Source: Paenibacillus anaericanus (GTDB taxonomy: Bacteria > Bacillota > Bacilli > Paenibacillales > Paenibacillaceae). From it: a stretch of DNA of 64,000 nucleotides. The stretch spans positions 103,254 to 167,253 of the forward strand of contig NZ_RZNY01000012.1 in assembly GCF_003994475.1 (NCBI RefSeq). Direction: 5' to 3'. Below, in pieces: positions 1-8,880 of this stretch (positions within the stretch are counted from its first letter, which is position 1; every line of letters begins with the position of its first letter). The notes beneath the pieces are model-generated. The model was given only the letters and a program-made list of their open reading frames with translations, made no database searches and was not told where the DNA came from. The position numbers and the translations under genes are program-made.

Positions 1-148
1 CCGTCTATCCACCGTCAAAAACTGTGATCGCATCATGTATGTGTCCGATAAAGGCATCGCGGAATGCGGATCACACGACGAGCTAATGGCTCTTGGTGGC
101 CTATATTACAGGTTATACTCGGCACAGAAGATGGAGATAGAAGCTTAA
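1..148 (+). CDS. ABC transporter ATP-binding protein, C-terminal fragment
   Basis: The window opens inside this gene; 48 codons are read before TAA at 146-148. The first residues, RLSTVKNCDRI, match the segment after the H-loop histidine in ABC ATPases (HRLSTV..aD.I). They are followed by the usual ERG/ECGSHDELMALGGLYYRLY tail. That tail is typical of exporter-type ATPases in which a membrane domain is fused to the nucleotide-binding domain. The substrate cannot be told from this fragment. A strong terminator follows directly. Confidence 0.85.
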   Translation, partial: RLSTVKNCDRIMYVSDKGIAECGSHDELMALGGLYYRLYSAQKMEIEA

Positions 149-165
149 TATAGTAGACAATAAAG

Positions 166-227
166 AAACACCTTTAAGTTGAAAATACGAGTGTTGTAAA
201 ACACTTGTATAACTTGGAGGTGTTTTT
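166..227 (+). terminator. Rho-independent terminator after the ABC transporter
   Basis: A 15-nt arm at 166-180 pairs with 211-225 with one or two mismatches, and the stem ends in TGTTTTT. A second hairpin, GAGTGTT/AACACTT, sits inside the loop at about 189-206. Confidence 0.75.
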
Positions 228-257
228 ACATTATGGCGTTCTTCATTCAGCTACTTC

Positions 258-299
258 TTATTCGCGTAAGAAAAACCGTACTGATTCAATATGCCACAT
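258..299 (-). other. Possible 13-codon micro-ORF with strong RBS
   Basis: On the minus strand the sequence AAGGAGGTAATCGTT precedes an ATG and 13 codons (MWHIESVRFFLRE). The ribosome site is much better than chance, but the peptide matches nothing I know. It may be a leader peptide or a leftover of a lost gene. Apart from this and the terminator, I see nothing definite in 149-518; an AT-rich stretch at about 440-470 may hold the promoter of the downstream gene. Confidence 0.15.
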
Positions 300-518
300 A
301 ACGATTACCTCCTTGTATGTGTCTTATATATGAGTCGTGAGACATGCATATAGGAAGTGGGTCGACATGTAAAGGAGTTGTGAAATTTCGAATACGGATA
401 ACCGAGACATAGGTAATTAGGTTTATAGTGTAAAAGGGTATATATTTAATATTATAATGATAAAATTACACATCATAGAAAGATATCTTCTTTATTTACT
501 AGGACTAGGAGTGGCACT

Positions 519-1925
519 ATGGCAGAAGATTTGATGCTTTTACAGGAAAAAGTAACATTGCTTAGATCTGAGGGGAAATACAAGGAGACCATTGAGGCTT
601 GTCATAATCTTCTTGAATGGGGTATAGCCGCAAATGATCATAAATCCGTGTTAGTCGCACATCTTAATAAAATAGCTTCTTATTATTGCATTGGCGATAT
701 TGAAGAGGCCTTCAACAATATTAGTACTTATAATGAACTCTGTAGTATATATGGAGACGAAATAGATAAGTTAAACTTATACAATATTTTGTTTTTACTT
801 TATGAATTTAATAAGGATTTCAACAAGGCAAAGGCGACACTCGAAGTAAGTATTGATTTAGCAAAAAAGCTGAATAAGTATATCATTATCAGTAATGGAT
901 ATAGCAATTACAGTCATATATACTATGCTGAAGAAAACTATGAAGCCGCTTTAGAAATGGCTCAAGAAGGACTTGATACGGCTAAATTACTAGAACCAGC
1001 AAGTCCAATTTTAGAACTAAGAGTGAAATTAAACATAGCTAAAGCACATATCGGGCTAGAGAACTTTGAGGCCTCGAAGTTGCTGATTGATGAGATGATT
1101 AATGATCCTATTCTAGATTCTTTTTTAAGAGAAAAATCCAATTGCTATGATCTACAAGGAAACTGGTACTCCAAACAAGCATTATATAGAGAAGCATTCG
1201 AATCTTATACAAAGGCTAAAGATCTTGTGGAAAGCTACAATGATGTCTATTTGCTAAAAACAATTCAAGCCGAAAGATGCAAATTATGTGACCTAATGAA
1301 TGATGTACAGCTTGGATATTTAGTACAAAAAGAATACATATCAATCCTTAACCAAATTAGTAATAGAGAGTTGGAGCTAGTTGCTCTACGACTAAATATA
1401 AAGCACAGCATAACGGACATTGAGAAAAAGGCTAATACCGACTATCTAACCGGTTTATACAACCGGAAATATATTGAGCACATAGCAAATCAATGGTTAG
1501 AACAAGCATCTATAACAAACGACAATATAGTATGCATAGCTTTTGACATCGATAATTTCAAATCTATTAATGATACATATGGTCACCTATTTGGTGATGA
1601 AGTCATACAACAAGTGAGTAAATCTTTTTCTGAAAAATTCGGAGAACATGATTTAATCGGCCGCTATGGTGGAGATGAATTTATTATTATTTCAAAAAAC
1701 ATATCGCTTCAAGATGGAAAAATTAAGGCTGAACAAATAGAAGAGTCCTTTAAATCCATTGAAATTATGAAGAACGGTCTCTCCATTGCGATAACAGCAA
1801 GTATTGGAGTTTCGGATAACTCAGGTGGAACTGTAACCACTTTTACAGACCTATTTCAAAAGGCTGATGTAGAACTTTATAAAGCTAAATTGCTTGGAAA
1901 AAATCAGATTAGCTGTAGGAGTTAG
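519..1925 (+). CDS. Diguanylate cyclase with N-terminal TPR-like repeats
   Basis: This 468-residue protein has no signal peptide or membrane segment. Residues 1-290 are helical and resemble tetratricopeptide repeats. Residues about 300-465 form a GGDEF domain, with LTGLYNRKY, FDIDNFKSINDTYGHLFGD and the active-site motif RYGGDEF. It should therefore make cyclic di-GMP from two GTP in the cytoplasm. The inhibitory RxxD site normally found five residues before GGDEF is absent (GEHD is in its place), so product inhibition is not expected. The ATG is preceded by AGGAGTGGCACT. The TPR part probably senses a protein or peptide partner; TPR-GGDEF architecture is common in Paenibacillus. It is monocistronic, with terminators on both sides. 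Confidence 0.88.
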   Translation: MAEDLMLLQEKVTLLRSEGKYKETIEACHNLLEWGIAANDHKSVLVAHLNKIASYYCIGDIEEAFNNISTYNELCSIYGDEIDKLNLYNILFLLYEFNKDFNKAKATLEVSIDLAKKLNKYIIISNGYSNYSHIYYAEENYEAALEMAQEGLDTAKLLEPASPILELRVKLNIAKAHIGLENFEASKLLIDEMINDPILDSFLREKSNCYDLQGNWYSKQALYREAFESYTKAKDLVESYNDVYLLKTIQAERCKLCDLMNDVQLGYLVQKEYISILNQISNRELELVALRLNIKHSITDIEKKANTDYLTGLYNRKYIEHIANQWLEQASITNDNIVCIAFDIDNFKSINDTYGHLFGDEVIQQVSKSFSEKFGEHDLIGRYGGDEFIIISKNISLQDGKIKAEQIEESFKSIEIMKNGLSIAITASIGVSDNSGGTVTTFTDLFQKADVELYKAKLLGKNQISCRS

Positions 1926-1957
1926 AGTTTCATCCCACTATCCCCAAAAAGGAAAAA

Positions 1958-1995
1958 GAAAAAGAGAAAAGCGTAAGCTCTTCTCTTTTTTTATT
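1958..1995. terminator. Terminator shared by convergent genes
   Basis: An AAAGAGAA..GC / GC..TTCTCTTTTTTT hairpin with a GTAA loop lies between the diguanylate cyclase and the convergent nuclease-like remnant. It is flanked by A-runs on one side and T-runs on the other, so it can act in both directions. Confidence 0.65.
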
Positions 1996-2006
1996 TCAAT
2001 TGATTC

Positions 2007-2411
2007 TCATAATTTTTGGACATCAAGACTTTCAGGATCAATACAATACACTTGCACTTCTAGTGCATCTATAAGCCTTTTTAGATATATTCTTTCGCCA
2101 TTATAAAGTTCTTTCATTTCCTTATGTTGTAACGAATCCACGCTAATCAATATCGCTTTTTTAATACATGTATTTGTTCCGAATTCATTTGAATAACTAT
2201 CCAAAAATTTGGATTTTGACAGAACTTGATAATACGTGGCTATCTCAAGAACACATCTTAACATGGTCTCCTTGTTTTCTTTCACTTTTAATTCGATCAA
2301 AAAAATACTTTCATCTGCTATTGAGATTATATCTATCTTACCGTCTGGAGAAGATAAATCGAATGAGGAAAGAATAAAAAAAGATGACTCCTGACGTATT
2401 CCAGGAGCCAT
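2007..2411 (-). pseudogene. PD-(D/E)XK nuclease-like protein, 5'-truncated remnant
   Basis: An open frame of 134 codons contains GKIDIISIADESIFLIELKVKEN, which has the D...ExK pattern of PD-(D/E)XK nuclease-fold proteins. A helical C-terminus follows. The N-terminal part that should carry the first helix and its glutamate is missing. The first 12 codons (MAPGIRQESSFF) are simply the translated terminator hairpin of the upstream glucanase gene, and no good ribosome site precedes the ATG. I therefore read this as the 3' two thirds of a gene whose start was deleted or replaced. Its last codons and downstream hairpin resemble a shorter remnant at 27191-27262. The molecular function of the family member is unknown to me. 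Confidence 0.55.
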
Positions 2412-2412
2412 C
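2374..2412 (-). terminator. Terminator of the alpha-1,3-glucanase gene
   Basis: On the minus strand GATGGCTCCTG pairs with CAGGAGTCATC around a 7-nt loop and is followed by a run of seven T. It lies 64 nt after the glucanase stop codon and overlaps the apparent start of the nuclease-like remnant. Confidence 0.8.
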
Positions 2413-2476
2413 TTCTTTCGCCTTAGGCACTTTTTATTAAATGTCTACAACTCATTAAACTTGATGTGCTACACAT

Positions 2477-5400
2477 TTACCAATTATTACCTGAATCCCT
2501 GATGACCGTGAAATTTGGACTCTTATCTTCGCCGTAAATCGCGCGAACCCCAGGGTTATTCACCTTTACATTCGTAAAGCTTGCTTGACCAACAACTGGC
2601 CCTTGTCCTTGCTCGGCGCTAGCAACAAGTTTGATCCCATAGCGGCTCGGGTTGTTGATGTTGACATTTTCTATGCGGATGTTCTGCATAGGGAGGTTTT
2701 CTGGCGATTTGGTCTGGAACATCAAGCCATAGTAAACTGAATTGTTAATGTCTATGTTCTTGACCAGAATGTTCTTGAGAGCTCTGTCTCCTCCGAAGAA
2801 CCAAATAGCCCCAAAGTTTTGGTATTCGTTAATTTTGTCATCCGCACCCACACTGGTCCAGAAATCTCCTCCCGTTCGATCTAAGGTCACGCCGTCAAAC
2901 ACCGTGTCCTTGTCACCAAATCCTAACGTGTTGTATCCAAAGCTCAAACTGCTGATTGTAATTCCCGGATAAGTCAACGTATCCGCAGCATAGAGGTTTT
3001 GGAACAAGTTATCGGAACCTCCGTATGCCGCGAATGCTGCCGCTCGTCTTACGTTTGTTGCGGTCAGATTGGTGTACTTATTCCCTACATTGTAAGAGCC
3101 GCCAGCATCAATCGCGCTAAACAGGGCGAATGCATCGTCTCCGGCTCCTCTCGAATAATTGTTATCAATCACGTTATAGGACGATCCGTTTGTCATGTTA
3201 ATACCGTCTGCAAAGGTATTTTTGATTCGATTGTTTTTAAAGGTATTGTTAGAAGAATTGACTCCCCAGTACAAGCAGATGAAATGCTCGACCCAAATAT
3301 TCTGGACGGTTACATTCTTCATTCCGTTACCGTCGATAAATTTACCAGGCCCATCCGTTCTATAGATATAGTTCCCCCATGCTGACAAGTCTCGTATCGT
3401 TGAACCATCCGCCGTAGAGCTGATATTAAAGCCAATATCGGTATTGGTTTGATTTGTCGGAGCTACCAACTTGGTATGCCATGGGCCGGCGCCAATAATC
3501 TCAGTCGCTCTTCCGTATAAGAAAATTTTGTTACTGAGCGTCCATTCACCGGCAGGAATGAAAATTCCTTTCTTCGTTGAGTCCTGTCTGAATTCGTTCA
3601 ACGCCTGTTCAATCGATTTCGTTGCCGAAACCTCAACATATTTGCTCGGATCAGGATTGGAAGGAGGTGCTGCAACATTTTCTGTTTCAAGCATATCCAA
3701 ATAGATCCACGGGACATCGCCGTTATCTTTTTGGATCTTTATCTTCGTTCCGGCAGGGAACACCTCGTCAAGTAGCAGTTGTGAGTCTTCATAGAGCCAA
3801 TAAGCGGTTAACCCTGCTCCTGCCTGATTGTCATATCCCAGTCGGCCCAATGTACTGGGGGTCGCATAGACATGAGAGAACTTGGATGTCACTTTAAAGG
3901 CACCCTTTTTCACACCGTTGGCATAGATACTAACAGTTCCCGACGTATTCTCGGCTACTGAGCTGCGAAGCACAAAGGCGTTGGCAGGTGAGGTTAGTGT
4001 ATATTCTACATATTCACCCGTAGAATCAAGATATACAGCAGAACGGCCTGAAGCTTCGCCAGCATAATCACCCGGCTTGAAGTTTGGAGCTAGTATCGTT
4101 CCGTTCGTCTGGTTAGAAGTTGATTCCGCCTCAATAATTGTAAACGGCATATTAGCTCCACGCCCAATATAAACCCTGTTTGTGTTTATATTGTTTTCTT
4201 GTTTCGCCAGGATTTCGTTATCATCCGGAGTTACGGTAGCCGTCACTGTGTAGCTACCGTTGGCAGCAGTCCATGTGCCCATAGTAACATTCGCCGATCC
4301 CCCAGCTGGTATCGCCCCGTTTAACGTACCATTTAATGAGAGAACCGTGTTTCCCTGACTGTTCTTAAGCGCAAGAGTAACGTTATGCGTGCCGCTCGTG
4401 GTAGCAATATTCCCCTGATTCTTAAGATTCACCGTATAGGTTACGGTATCTCCGGCACTAGGGTTGCCCGGGGACCAGATTGCTAATGGTACAAGATCAG
4501 CGCTCGGAACCTCACTTACAATCAAAGGTGTGGGATGAGTATAGCTGTTATTGGTCTTATCCAATTCCATAATGCCATTATTCTCATCAACTTTAGCGCT
4601 AACCGTATATGAAGCTGCGATTTTAGCGCCAATATTAACTGATACATTTTCGGAAGCGCCCTGAGCCAATTGGCCGACAGTAGTAGTTCCCGCCAAAACG
4701 TTATTTAAATAAAAGTTAACCGCTGTTGCAGGAGAAGGTGCCGTACCCATATTTCCAACCGTTGCCGATAAGGTAATAGGTGCGGTTTCATTAGGAGAAA
4801 CCGGGGCCCAAGTGAGACCTGAAAACGTAAGGTCCGGATTAGGAGCAGGCGTTCCGAAGATCTGGAATTCTGCTATCTGGCCTGCTGAAGATCCGGAATT
4901 GCTCGTAAAGACGAGGCGTACTTCCGCTGCACTAGCCGTAAGCGGAATCGTCACTGTATTTCCTGTAGCAGGATTAAACGTATAAGACGTAGCCGGCACC
5001 AAATTGACGAAGCTTGAGGTGCTCTGCTCGCGACCTAACACCTGGATATTTTGCGTGCGGGTCCCCCATGAAGATGATGGATTCAGCTTGAGTACAATCG
5101 AGTTAATACTCGCATTCGCCCCAAGACTGACGGTTAAATTGTTCGGATATGCGTTGGATGCACCCTCCCAGTAAGTATTCGTGTTATCATCGTTGGCATT
5201 GATCGCAACAAAGGTATGAACAGTGGAAGATGCAGTAATCGGTTTATTCAGAGCCAGATTTGTTCCACCGACGACAACTTCACCAACACGTGTAACAGTA
5301 TTACTGCGAGTGGACGAGTTACCTGCTACATCCTTGGCGATAACATAATACGTAACACTCGCACTCGGCGACTGGCTATCGGTAAAGGTGAGCGTGGTGC

Positions 5401-6466
5401 CATTCAACGTGCCTTTTAGCTGATCGTTCGCATAAATTTCATAGCTCTGCACGCCTACATTGTCCGTAGCGGCATTCCAAGTCAACAGGATCGTTCCCGT
5501 CGTAGGCTGCGCATACGCCAGGTTACTCGGTGCGGTAGGCGGTTCTATGTCTGCACCATTCGATTTGTTGAAATTGATCCAGTTGAAGTTAAATCCATTT
5601 CCACTCGCATAGACCTGAAGCGTTTGTAAGCCTGCGCTCAGCGGTACTTCCGCTGTAACCGTTTGCCAAGTTTGCCAGGCTCCTGTATTTGGTACGGAAG
5701 TCGTAGCCAACGTTGTCTGTCCCGAGCGAAGCTGGAGTTCTCCCGTATTTCCACTGCTGGCCACTCGATATTCAACGGTGTAAGTACCCGTCTCCGCGAC
5801 ATTTACGTAATAGTCCAGCCAATCACCTACGTCAATCCAACCAACGTTCAATCCTCCCCCTACATCGGATGTCTGCTGCGTTTGAACGCCATTCATAGCA
5901 TCCCAATTTTCAGCTTCTATTTGTCCGGGGATCGGCTTGGCAGTAGGCGCAGCAGTTGTTCCATAGATCTCCAATTCGGACAGTTGGGCTGCCGCCCACC
6001 CCGTATTTGCAGTGAAAAGAACTCGCAAGATTTGCGTATGGGTCGATGGAAAGTTAATCGTTACGGTATTACCTAACGTTTGGTTAAACGTATATTCTGC
6101 AGTATCGACTATGGTTGAGAAATCTGTTCCATTTGTGCTGCCTTGGATGGACAAGGTTTGCGTTCTTGTCTCCCAATTAGTCGGAAGCTTCAGCACAACT
6201 TGATCAATAGTTTCAGAGTTTCCAAGATGAACCTGAATCCATTGCGGGAATGCATTGTTCGTGCTTTCCCAATACGTTCCTTGATTCTGATCTTTAACGT
6301 TATTTGCCACGTATACATCACTATAGCCACTTGCAGTTACGTTTTTGCCGACTGCGAGGTTTGGACCTCCTGCAGCAGAGACTTTAATGTTCGATCCAAT
6401 ACTAGAAAAGAAGGCCGAGAGAATAATGGCTACCGCTAACGAACAAACGACAAACTTATTTCGCAT
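2477..6466 (-). CDS. Secreted modular alpha-1,3-glucanase (mutanase, GH87-like)
   Basis: This 1329-residue exoenzyme should hydrolyse alpha-1,3-glucan. The modules in order are: signal peptide (1-33, ending KVSAA); discoidin/F5-8C domain (about 35-170); CBM6 (175-300, starting IPGQIEAENWD); fibronectin III (308-395); second discoidin domain (400-535); two CARDB domains (540-765); a carbohydrate-binding-like domain (770-900); and a right-handed beta-helix catalytic domain. Asp1087 (FADGIN) and Asp1110/Asp1111 (GAGDDAF) have the 23-residue spacing I remember for the catalytic aspartates of Bacillus circulans and Paenibacillus GH87 enzymes, whose module order is similar. The ATG at 6466 was chosen over one 38 codons upstream because AGGAGGAAGGAATAAG precedes it and the signal peptide starts there. 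The gene stands alone with its own terminator. Confidence 0.85.
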   Translation of the reverse strand: MRNKFVVCSLAVAIILSAFFSSIGSNIKVSAAGGPNLAVGKNVTASGYSDVYVANNVKDQNQGTYWESTNNAFPQWIQVHLGNSETIDQVVLKLPTNWETRTQTLSIQGSTNGTDFSTIVDTAEYTFNQTLGNTVTINFPSTHTQILRVLFTANTGWAAAQLSELEIYGTTAAPTAKPIPGQIEAENWDAMNGVQTQQTSDVGGGLNVGWIDVGDWLDYYVNVAETGTYTVEYRVASSGNTGELQLRSGQTTLATTSVPNTGAWQTWQTVTAEVPLSAGLQTLQVYASGNGFNFNWINFNKSNGADIEPPTAPSNLAYAQPTTGTILLTWNAATDNVGVQSYEIYANDQLKGTLNGTTLTFTDSQSPSASVTYYVIAKDVAGNSSTRSNTVTRVGEVVVGGTNLALNKPITASSTVHTFVAINANDDNTNTYWEGASNAYPNNLTVSLGANASINSIVLKLNPSSSWGTRTQNIQVLGREQSTSSFVNLVPATSYTFNPATGNTVTIPLTASAAEVRLVFTSNSGSSAGQIAEFQIFGTPAPNPDLTFSGLTWAPVSPNETAPITLSATVGNMGTAPSPATAVNFYLNNVLAGTTTVGQLAQGASENVSVNIGAKIAASYTVSAKVDENNGIMELDKTNNSYTHPTPLIVSEVPSADLVPLAIWSPGNPSAGDTVTYTVNLKNQGNIATTSGTHNVTLALKNSQGNTVLSLNGTLNGAIPAGGSANVTMGTWTAANGSYTVTATVTPDDNEILAKQENNINTNRVYIGRGANMPFTIIEAESTSNQTNGTILAPNFKPGDYAGEASGRSAVYLDSTGEYVEYTLTSPANAFVLRSSVAENTSGTVSIYANGVKKGAFKVTSKFSHVYATPSTLGRLGYDNQAGAGLTAYWLYEDSQLLLDEVFPAGTKIKIQKDNGDVPWIYLDMLETENVAAPPSNPDPSKYVEVSATKSIEQALNEFRQDSTKKGIFIPAGEWTLSNKIFLYGRATEIIGAGPWHTKLVAPTNQTNTDIGFNISSTADGSTIRDLSAWGNYIYRTDGPGKFIDGNGMKNVTVQNIWVEHFICLYWGVNSSNNTFKNNRIKNTFADGINMTNGSSYNVIDNNYSRGAGDDAFALFSAIDAGGSYNVGNKYTNLTATNVRRAAAFAAYGGSDNLFQNLYAADTLTYPGITISSLSFGYNTLGFGDKDTVFDGVTLDRTGGDFWTSVGADDKINEYQNFGAIWFFGGDRALKNILVKNIDINNSVYYGLMFQTKSPENLPMQNIRIENVNINNPSRYGIKLVASAEQGQGPVVGQASFTNVKVNNPGVRAIYGEDKSPNFTVIRDSGNNW

Positions 6467-6681
6467 CTTATTCCTTCCTCCTAACAGAGTAATGAAACAA
6501 TTTCGGACATTACGACAAATACGATCATTCTTACTGTTTTTATTCTGTGACTTGCTACTCACTCTTCTGCAGCAGAACATTGATAACGCTTACAATAATC
6601 AAATGTTTATTAATTCCCTCCTTCCATGAGAGCCTGTTTTCCTGGTGTAATTTTATTTTAATGTTACATTTTGGAAATATT

Positions 6682-6710
6682 AAGGTGTGTTGCAACACTT
6701 AATATGTCAA
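6682..6710 (-). promoter_or_regulatory. Candidate operator/promoter upstream of the glucanase
   Basis: A perfect 12-bp palindrome GTGTTGCAACAC (6687-6698), with partly symmetric ATTAAG/TTAAT arms, lies just downstream of a consensus TTGACA (plus-strand TGTCAA, 6705-6710). The -10 at 17 bp (CACCTT) is poor and a TTAATATT lies further on, so the promoter itself is uncertain. The palindrome would sit in the spacer, where a repressor could act. The rest of 6467-6812 holds only the terminator of the next gene and the leader. Confidence 0.35.
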
Positions 6711-6770
6711 TTACTATGTATTTACATATTCTGTTTTTTTCCCTTAACAGTAAGTGGCTCAATTAAAATA

Positions 6771-6800
6771 AACTAGAGGGAGTGTTACCCTCTAGTTCAT
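6771..6800 (-). terminator. Terminator of the stalk-domain protein gene
   Basis: AACTAGAGGG (6771-6780) pairs perfectly with CCCTCTAGTT (6788-6797). On the minus strand it is followed by TTATTTTAATT. It lies 12 nt after the stop codon of the 6813 gene. Confidence 0.7.
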
Positions 6801-6812
6801 TTGACTTATTAA

Positions 6813-8498
6813 TCAATTTAGCGGTATCGAATAAAACAAACGATTTCCATTGCTGTTGGTATACCAAATAATTTTGTTACCACTAATGATGGGACTGCAT
6901 TCTGATAATACAAAATCCTTGGTCTGAATGTCGCCGATGGCTTTCCCATTCCCATCAATCAGAACATATTTCAGGTCACCAGGATGATTATCTTTATCAA
7001 ATTCCTGCCATAGCACCATCATCTTGTTGTCTGATATTTTCACCAATTTAGGTATGGAAGCGATTAGGTTCGTGCCTACATATTTAGCCAAGGTGATATG
7101 ATTCACTGCAGTGCTTGTCTTTGGCAATACATTAAGAATGATATCCCTTTGATCTTTCTCCAAACCAACCATCTCATAAGACGTATACTCCTTGACAAGC
7201 GAATGGTCAATGGTATTCATTGCGACAATATAGTTGGCTGCAGACATTTCAAACCCGCCTATAGAAACTCCCGTGGTGTTCGCTCCGATTTTACCAGGGA
7301 TATCAAACAAGTCTACCTCACTATAGCTGGTTCCGTTTGCTTTATTCAGCACAATCGAACGGGGATAGGCATCACCGTGATCAACCAGAACATGATTACT
7401 TCCATCAAACAATACATACTGATCAAAGGAATGACTTACATGATTCTCTTGGAATTTCCCCATATCGTTGGTTACGGTCATGGTTTTGGTATTTACGATA
7501 ATGGTGAGCTGGGATTGATGATTTAATTTATCCTCCGTCGTGTATCTTGTACGTGAAGTGTGAAATACAAGCGTATCCCCAGCTTCAGCCATCCTACCTG
7601 CGCCTGCATCAAAAGGCTCTACTGTATAGCTCTCCCCACCCTTTATGGAGACACTATCGATTCTATTGAAGCTTTTATCATACCGGACGATACGAATTAC
7701 TTCTTTGTTGTCATCCTCTTCTCGGTTGTCTTGTCCAAAAGCAATATAGTTATACTTCTCCCCACTGTAGAAACCACCAAACAGCGGTAGCTCGTAGGGA
7801 ATACTCTTGTTTCCACTTAGTTCATACTGTTCATTATATGTTTCAATCGTAACATCCTCATTCGCCTCAATGACACTTACAGTCCCATCGTTATTATTCA
7901 CAAGATATGAAGCAACTGTACTTTTCCATCTAGGAAAATAAGAAGATTCTTCGTTATTCTTGGCTTCAAAGGCCGTCTTAACACGGTAAGTGTGATCTGA
8001 GGTTTGGGAGAATAGTGATATTCGATTGGACTCATTGTCATATTCGATATCAAATGGAATCTTGCTCGCCAAATCTCTCAATTGAAAATAATTGTTTCCA
8101 TCAATATTGTATGCCGTAATCAGCTGCAACTGCCCATTCACCAGAACTTTTGAGGTTGAAAGCGAGGCTGAATAATTTCTATTGCGACTATAATAGTTGC
8201 CGCCATCTGTTTCTTCAGGAGTATAGGCTTGCCCTGTTATGATCTCTATAGCGTTATTTTCTTTATTCCAAGATATATCAAATTGACTCGTAGTTCCTGT
8301 GAAATACTCCGCTAAATCACGCAGTCTAAAATAATTGTTATTCGAAATATTGAATCCATTAAGACTCTTCTGTTCTCCATTAAAATATGTACTGCTCTCT
8401 GTCACCTTAGCATTCACAGTATTGCTCGCATAGGTTGTAGAGCCCAGAACCGGTGTAATCAATAATAAAATAAGTAGCAAACTAAACATCTTTTTCAT
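6813..8498 (-). CDS. Secreted protein with two copper-amine-oxidase N-terminal-like stalk domains
   Basis: A 561-residue protein starting with a signal peptide (MKKMFSLLLILLLITPVLG, cleavage after TYA). Residues about 35-165 contain two copies of the motif N(G/I)xNYFxLRDLA, diagnostic of the copper amine oxidase N-terminal-like (stalk) domain, which is abundant in Paenibacillus surface proteins. The remaining 390 residues are rich in beta strands and short repeated hydrophobic-Asp/Asn-Gly units. They could be a beta-propeller, but I recognise no catalytic motif. The RBS is GGAGGCAACGACGA before ATG. It is probably an extracellular or wall-associated protein; its function is unknown. Confidence 0.75.
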   Translation of the reverse strand: MKKMFSLLLILLLITPVLGSTTYASNTVNAKVTESSTYFNGEQKSLNGFNISNNNYFRLRDLAEYFTGTTSQFDISWNKENNAIEIITGQAYTPEETDGGNYYSRNRNYSASLSTSKVLVNGQLQLITAYNIDGNNYFQLRDLASKIPFDIEYDNESNRISLFSQTSDHTYRVKTAFEAKNNEESSYFPRWKSTVASYLVNNNDGTVSVIEANEDVTIETYNEQYELSGNKSIPYELPLFGGFYSGEKYNYIAFGQDNREEDDNKEVIRIVRYDKSFNRIDSVSIKGGESYTVEPFDAGAGRMAEAGDTLVFHTSRTRYTTEDKLNHQSQLTIIVNTKTMTVTNDMGKFQENHVSHSFDQYVLFDGSNHVLVDHGDAYPRSIVLNKANGTSYSEVDLFDIPGKIGANTTGVSIGGFEMSAANYIVAMNTIDHSLVKEYTSYEMVGLEKDQRDIILNVLPKTSTAVNHITLAKYVGTNLIASIPKLVKISDNKMMVLWQEFDKDNHPGDLKYVLIDGNGKAIGDIQTKDFVLSECSPIISGNKIIWYTNSNGNRLFYSIPLN

Positions 8499-8634
8499 TC
8501 GTCGTTGCCTCCATCTGTTGTTAGTAATCGAAAAAAATCTTCGTATTTATCTAATGCTCCTTATATTTATCGGTAATTTGCCTTACTTCCTTAATTACAA
8601 GAGCTCTATATCCTTCGAGTACCGACGGCCAAGA

Positions 8635-8659
8635 CCCCTATCCGGCTTGCGGATAGGGG
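8635..8659. terminator. Strong hairpin after the small membrane protein gene
   Basis: CCCCTATCCG pairs perfectly with CGGATAGGGG around GCTTG. There is no T-run on either side, so intrinsic termination is uncertain. Its position, 23 nt past the small gene's stop codon, suggests an operon end or an mRNA-stabilising structure. Confidence 0.4.
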
Positions 8660-8681
8660 GGCTCAATGAACAGTTACTTTT

Positions 8682-8831
8682 TCATTTGGAATTTTGAGTT
8701 ATCGGAATATTAGACTTAAACTCTTTTATTTCGAATGACCACTTACTATTAAATAACATCACTAAACTAAAAACGCTGATAACGATAATCCCAATTATAA
8801 TTGAAAGGATGATGGTAACTTGTCGTTTCAT
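8682..8831 (-). CDS. Small membrane protein (49 residues)
   Basis: A short frame reads MKRQVTIILSIIIGIIVISV, then FSLVMLFNSKW and a polar tail ending in TQNSK. It has one strongly hydrophobic segment (residues 6-27) after a basic start, so it should be a single-pass membrane protein with its C-terminus outside. GGGGGCTCTTGGGAA precedes the ATG. It starts 49 nt after the APH-GNAT gene in the same direction and is probably the third gene of that operon. I know no homologue and infer no function. Confidence 0.5.
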   Translation of the reverse strand: MKRQVTIILSIIIGIIVISVFSLVMLFNSKWSFEIKEFKSNIPITQNSK

Positions 8832-8880
8832 TTCCCAAGAGCCCCCTTTTCAAATACGATGGCACCCTCATATGTTACGA

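Noticed and set aside
1894..2106. 70-codon plus-strand ORF after the diguanylate cyclase
   Set aside because: It overlaps the end of the cyclase gene and reads through a terminator; no RBS.
6467..6580. Longer N-terminus for the alpha-1,3-glucanase
   Set aside because: The extra 38 residues precede a normal signal peptide, and AGGAGGAAGG stands right before the internal ATG.
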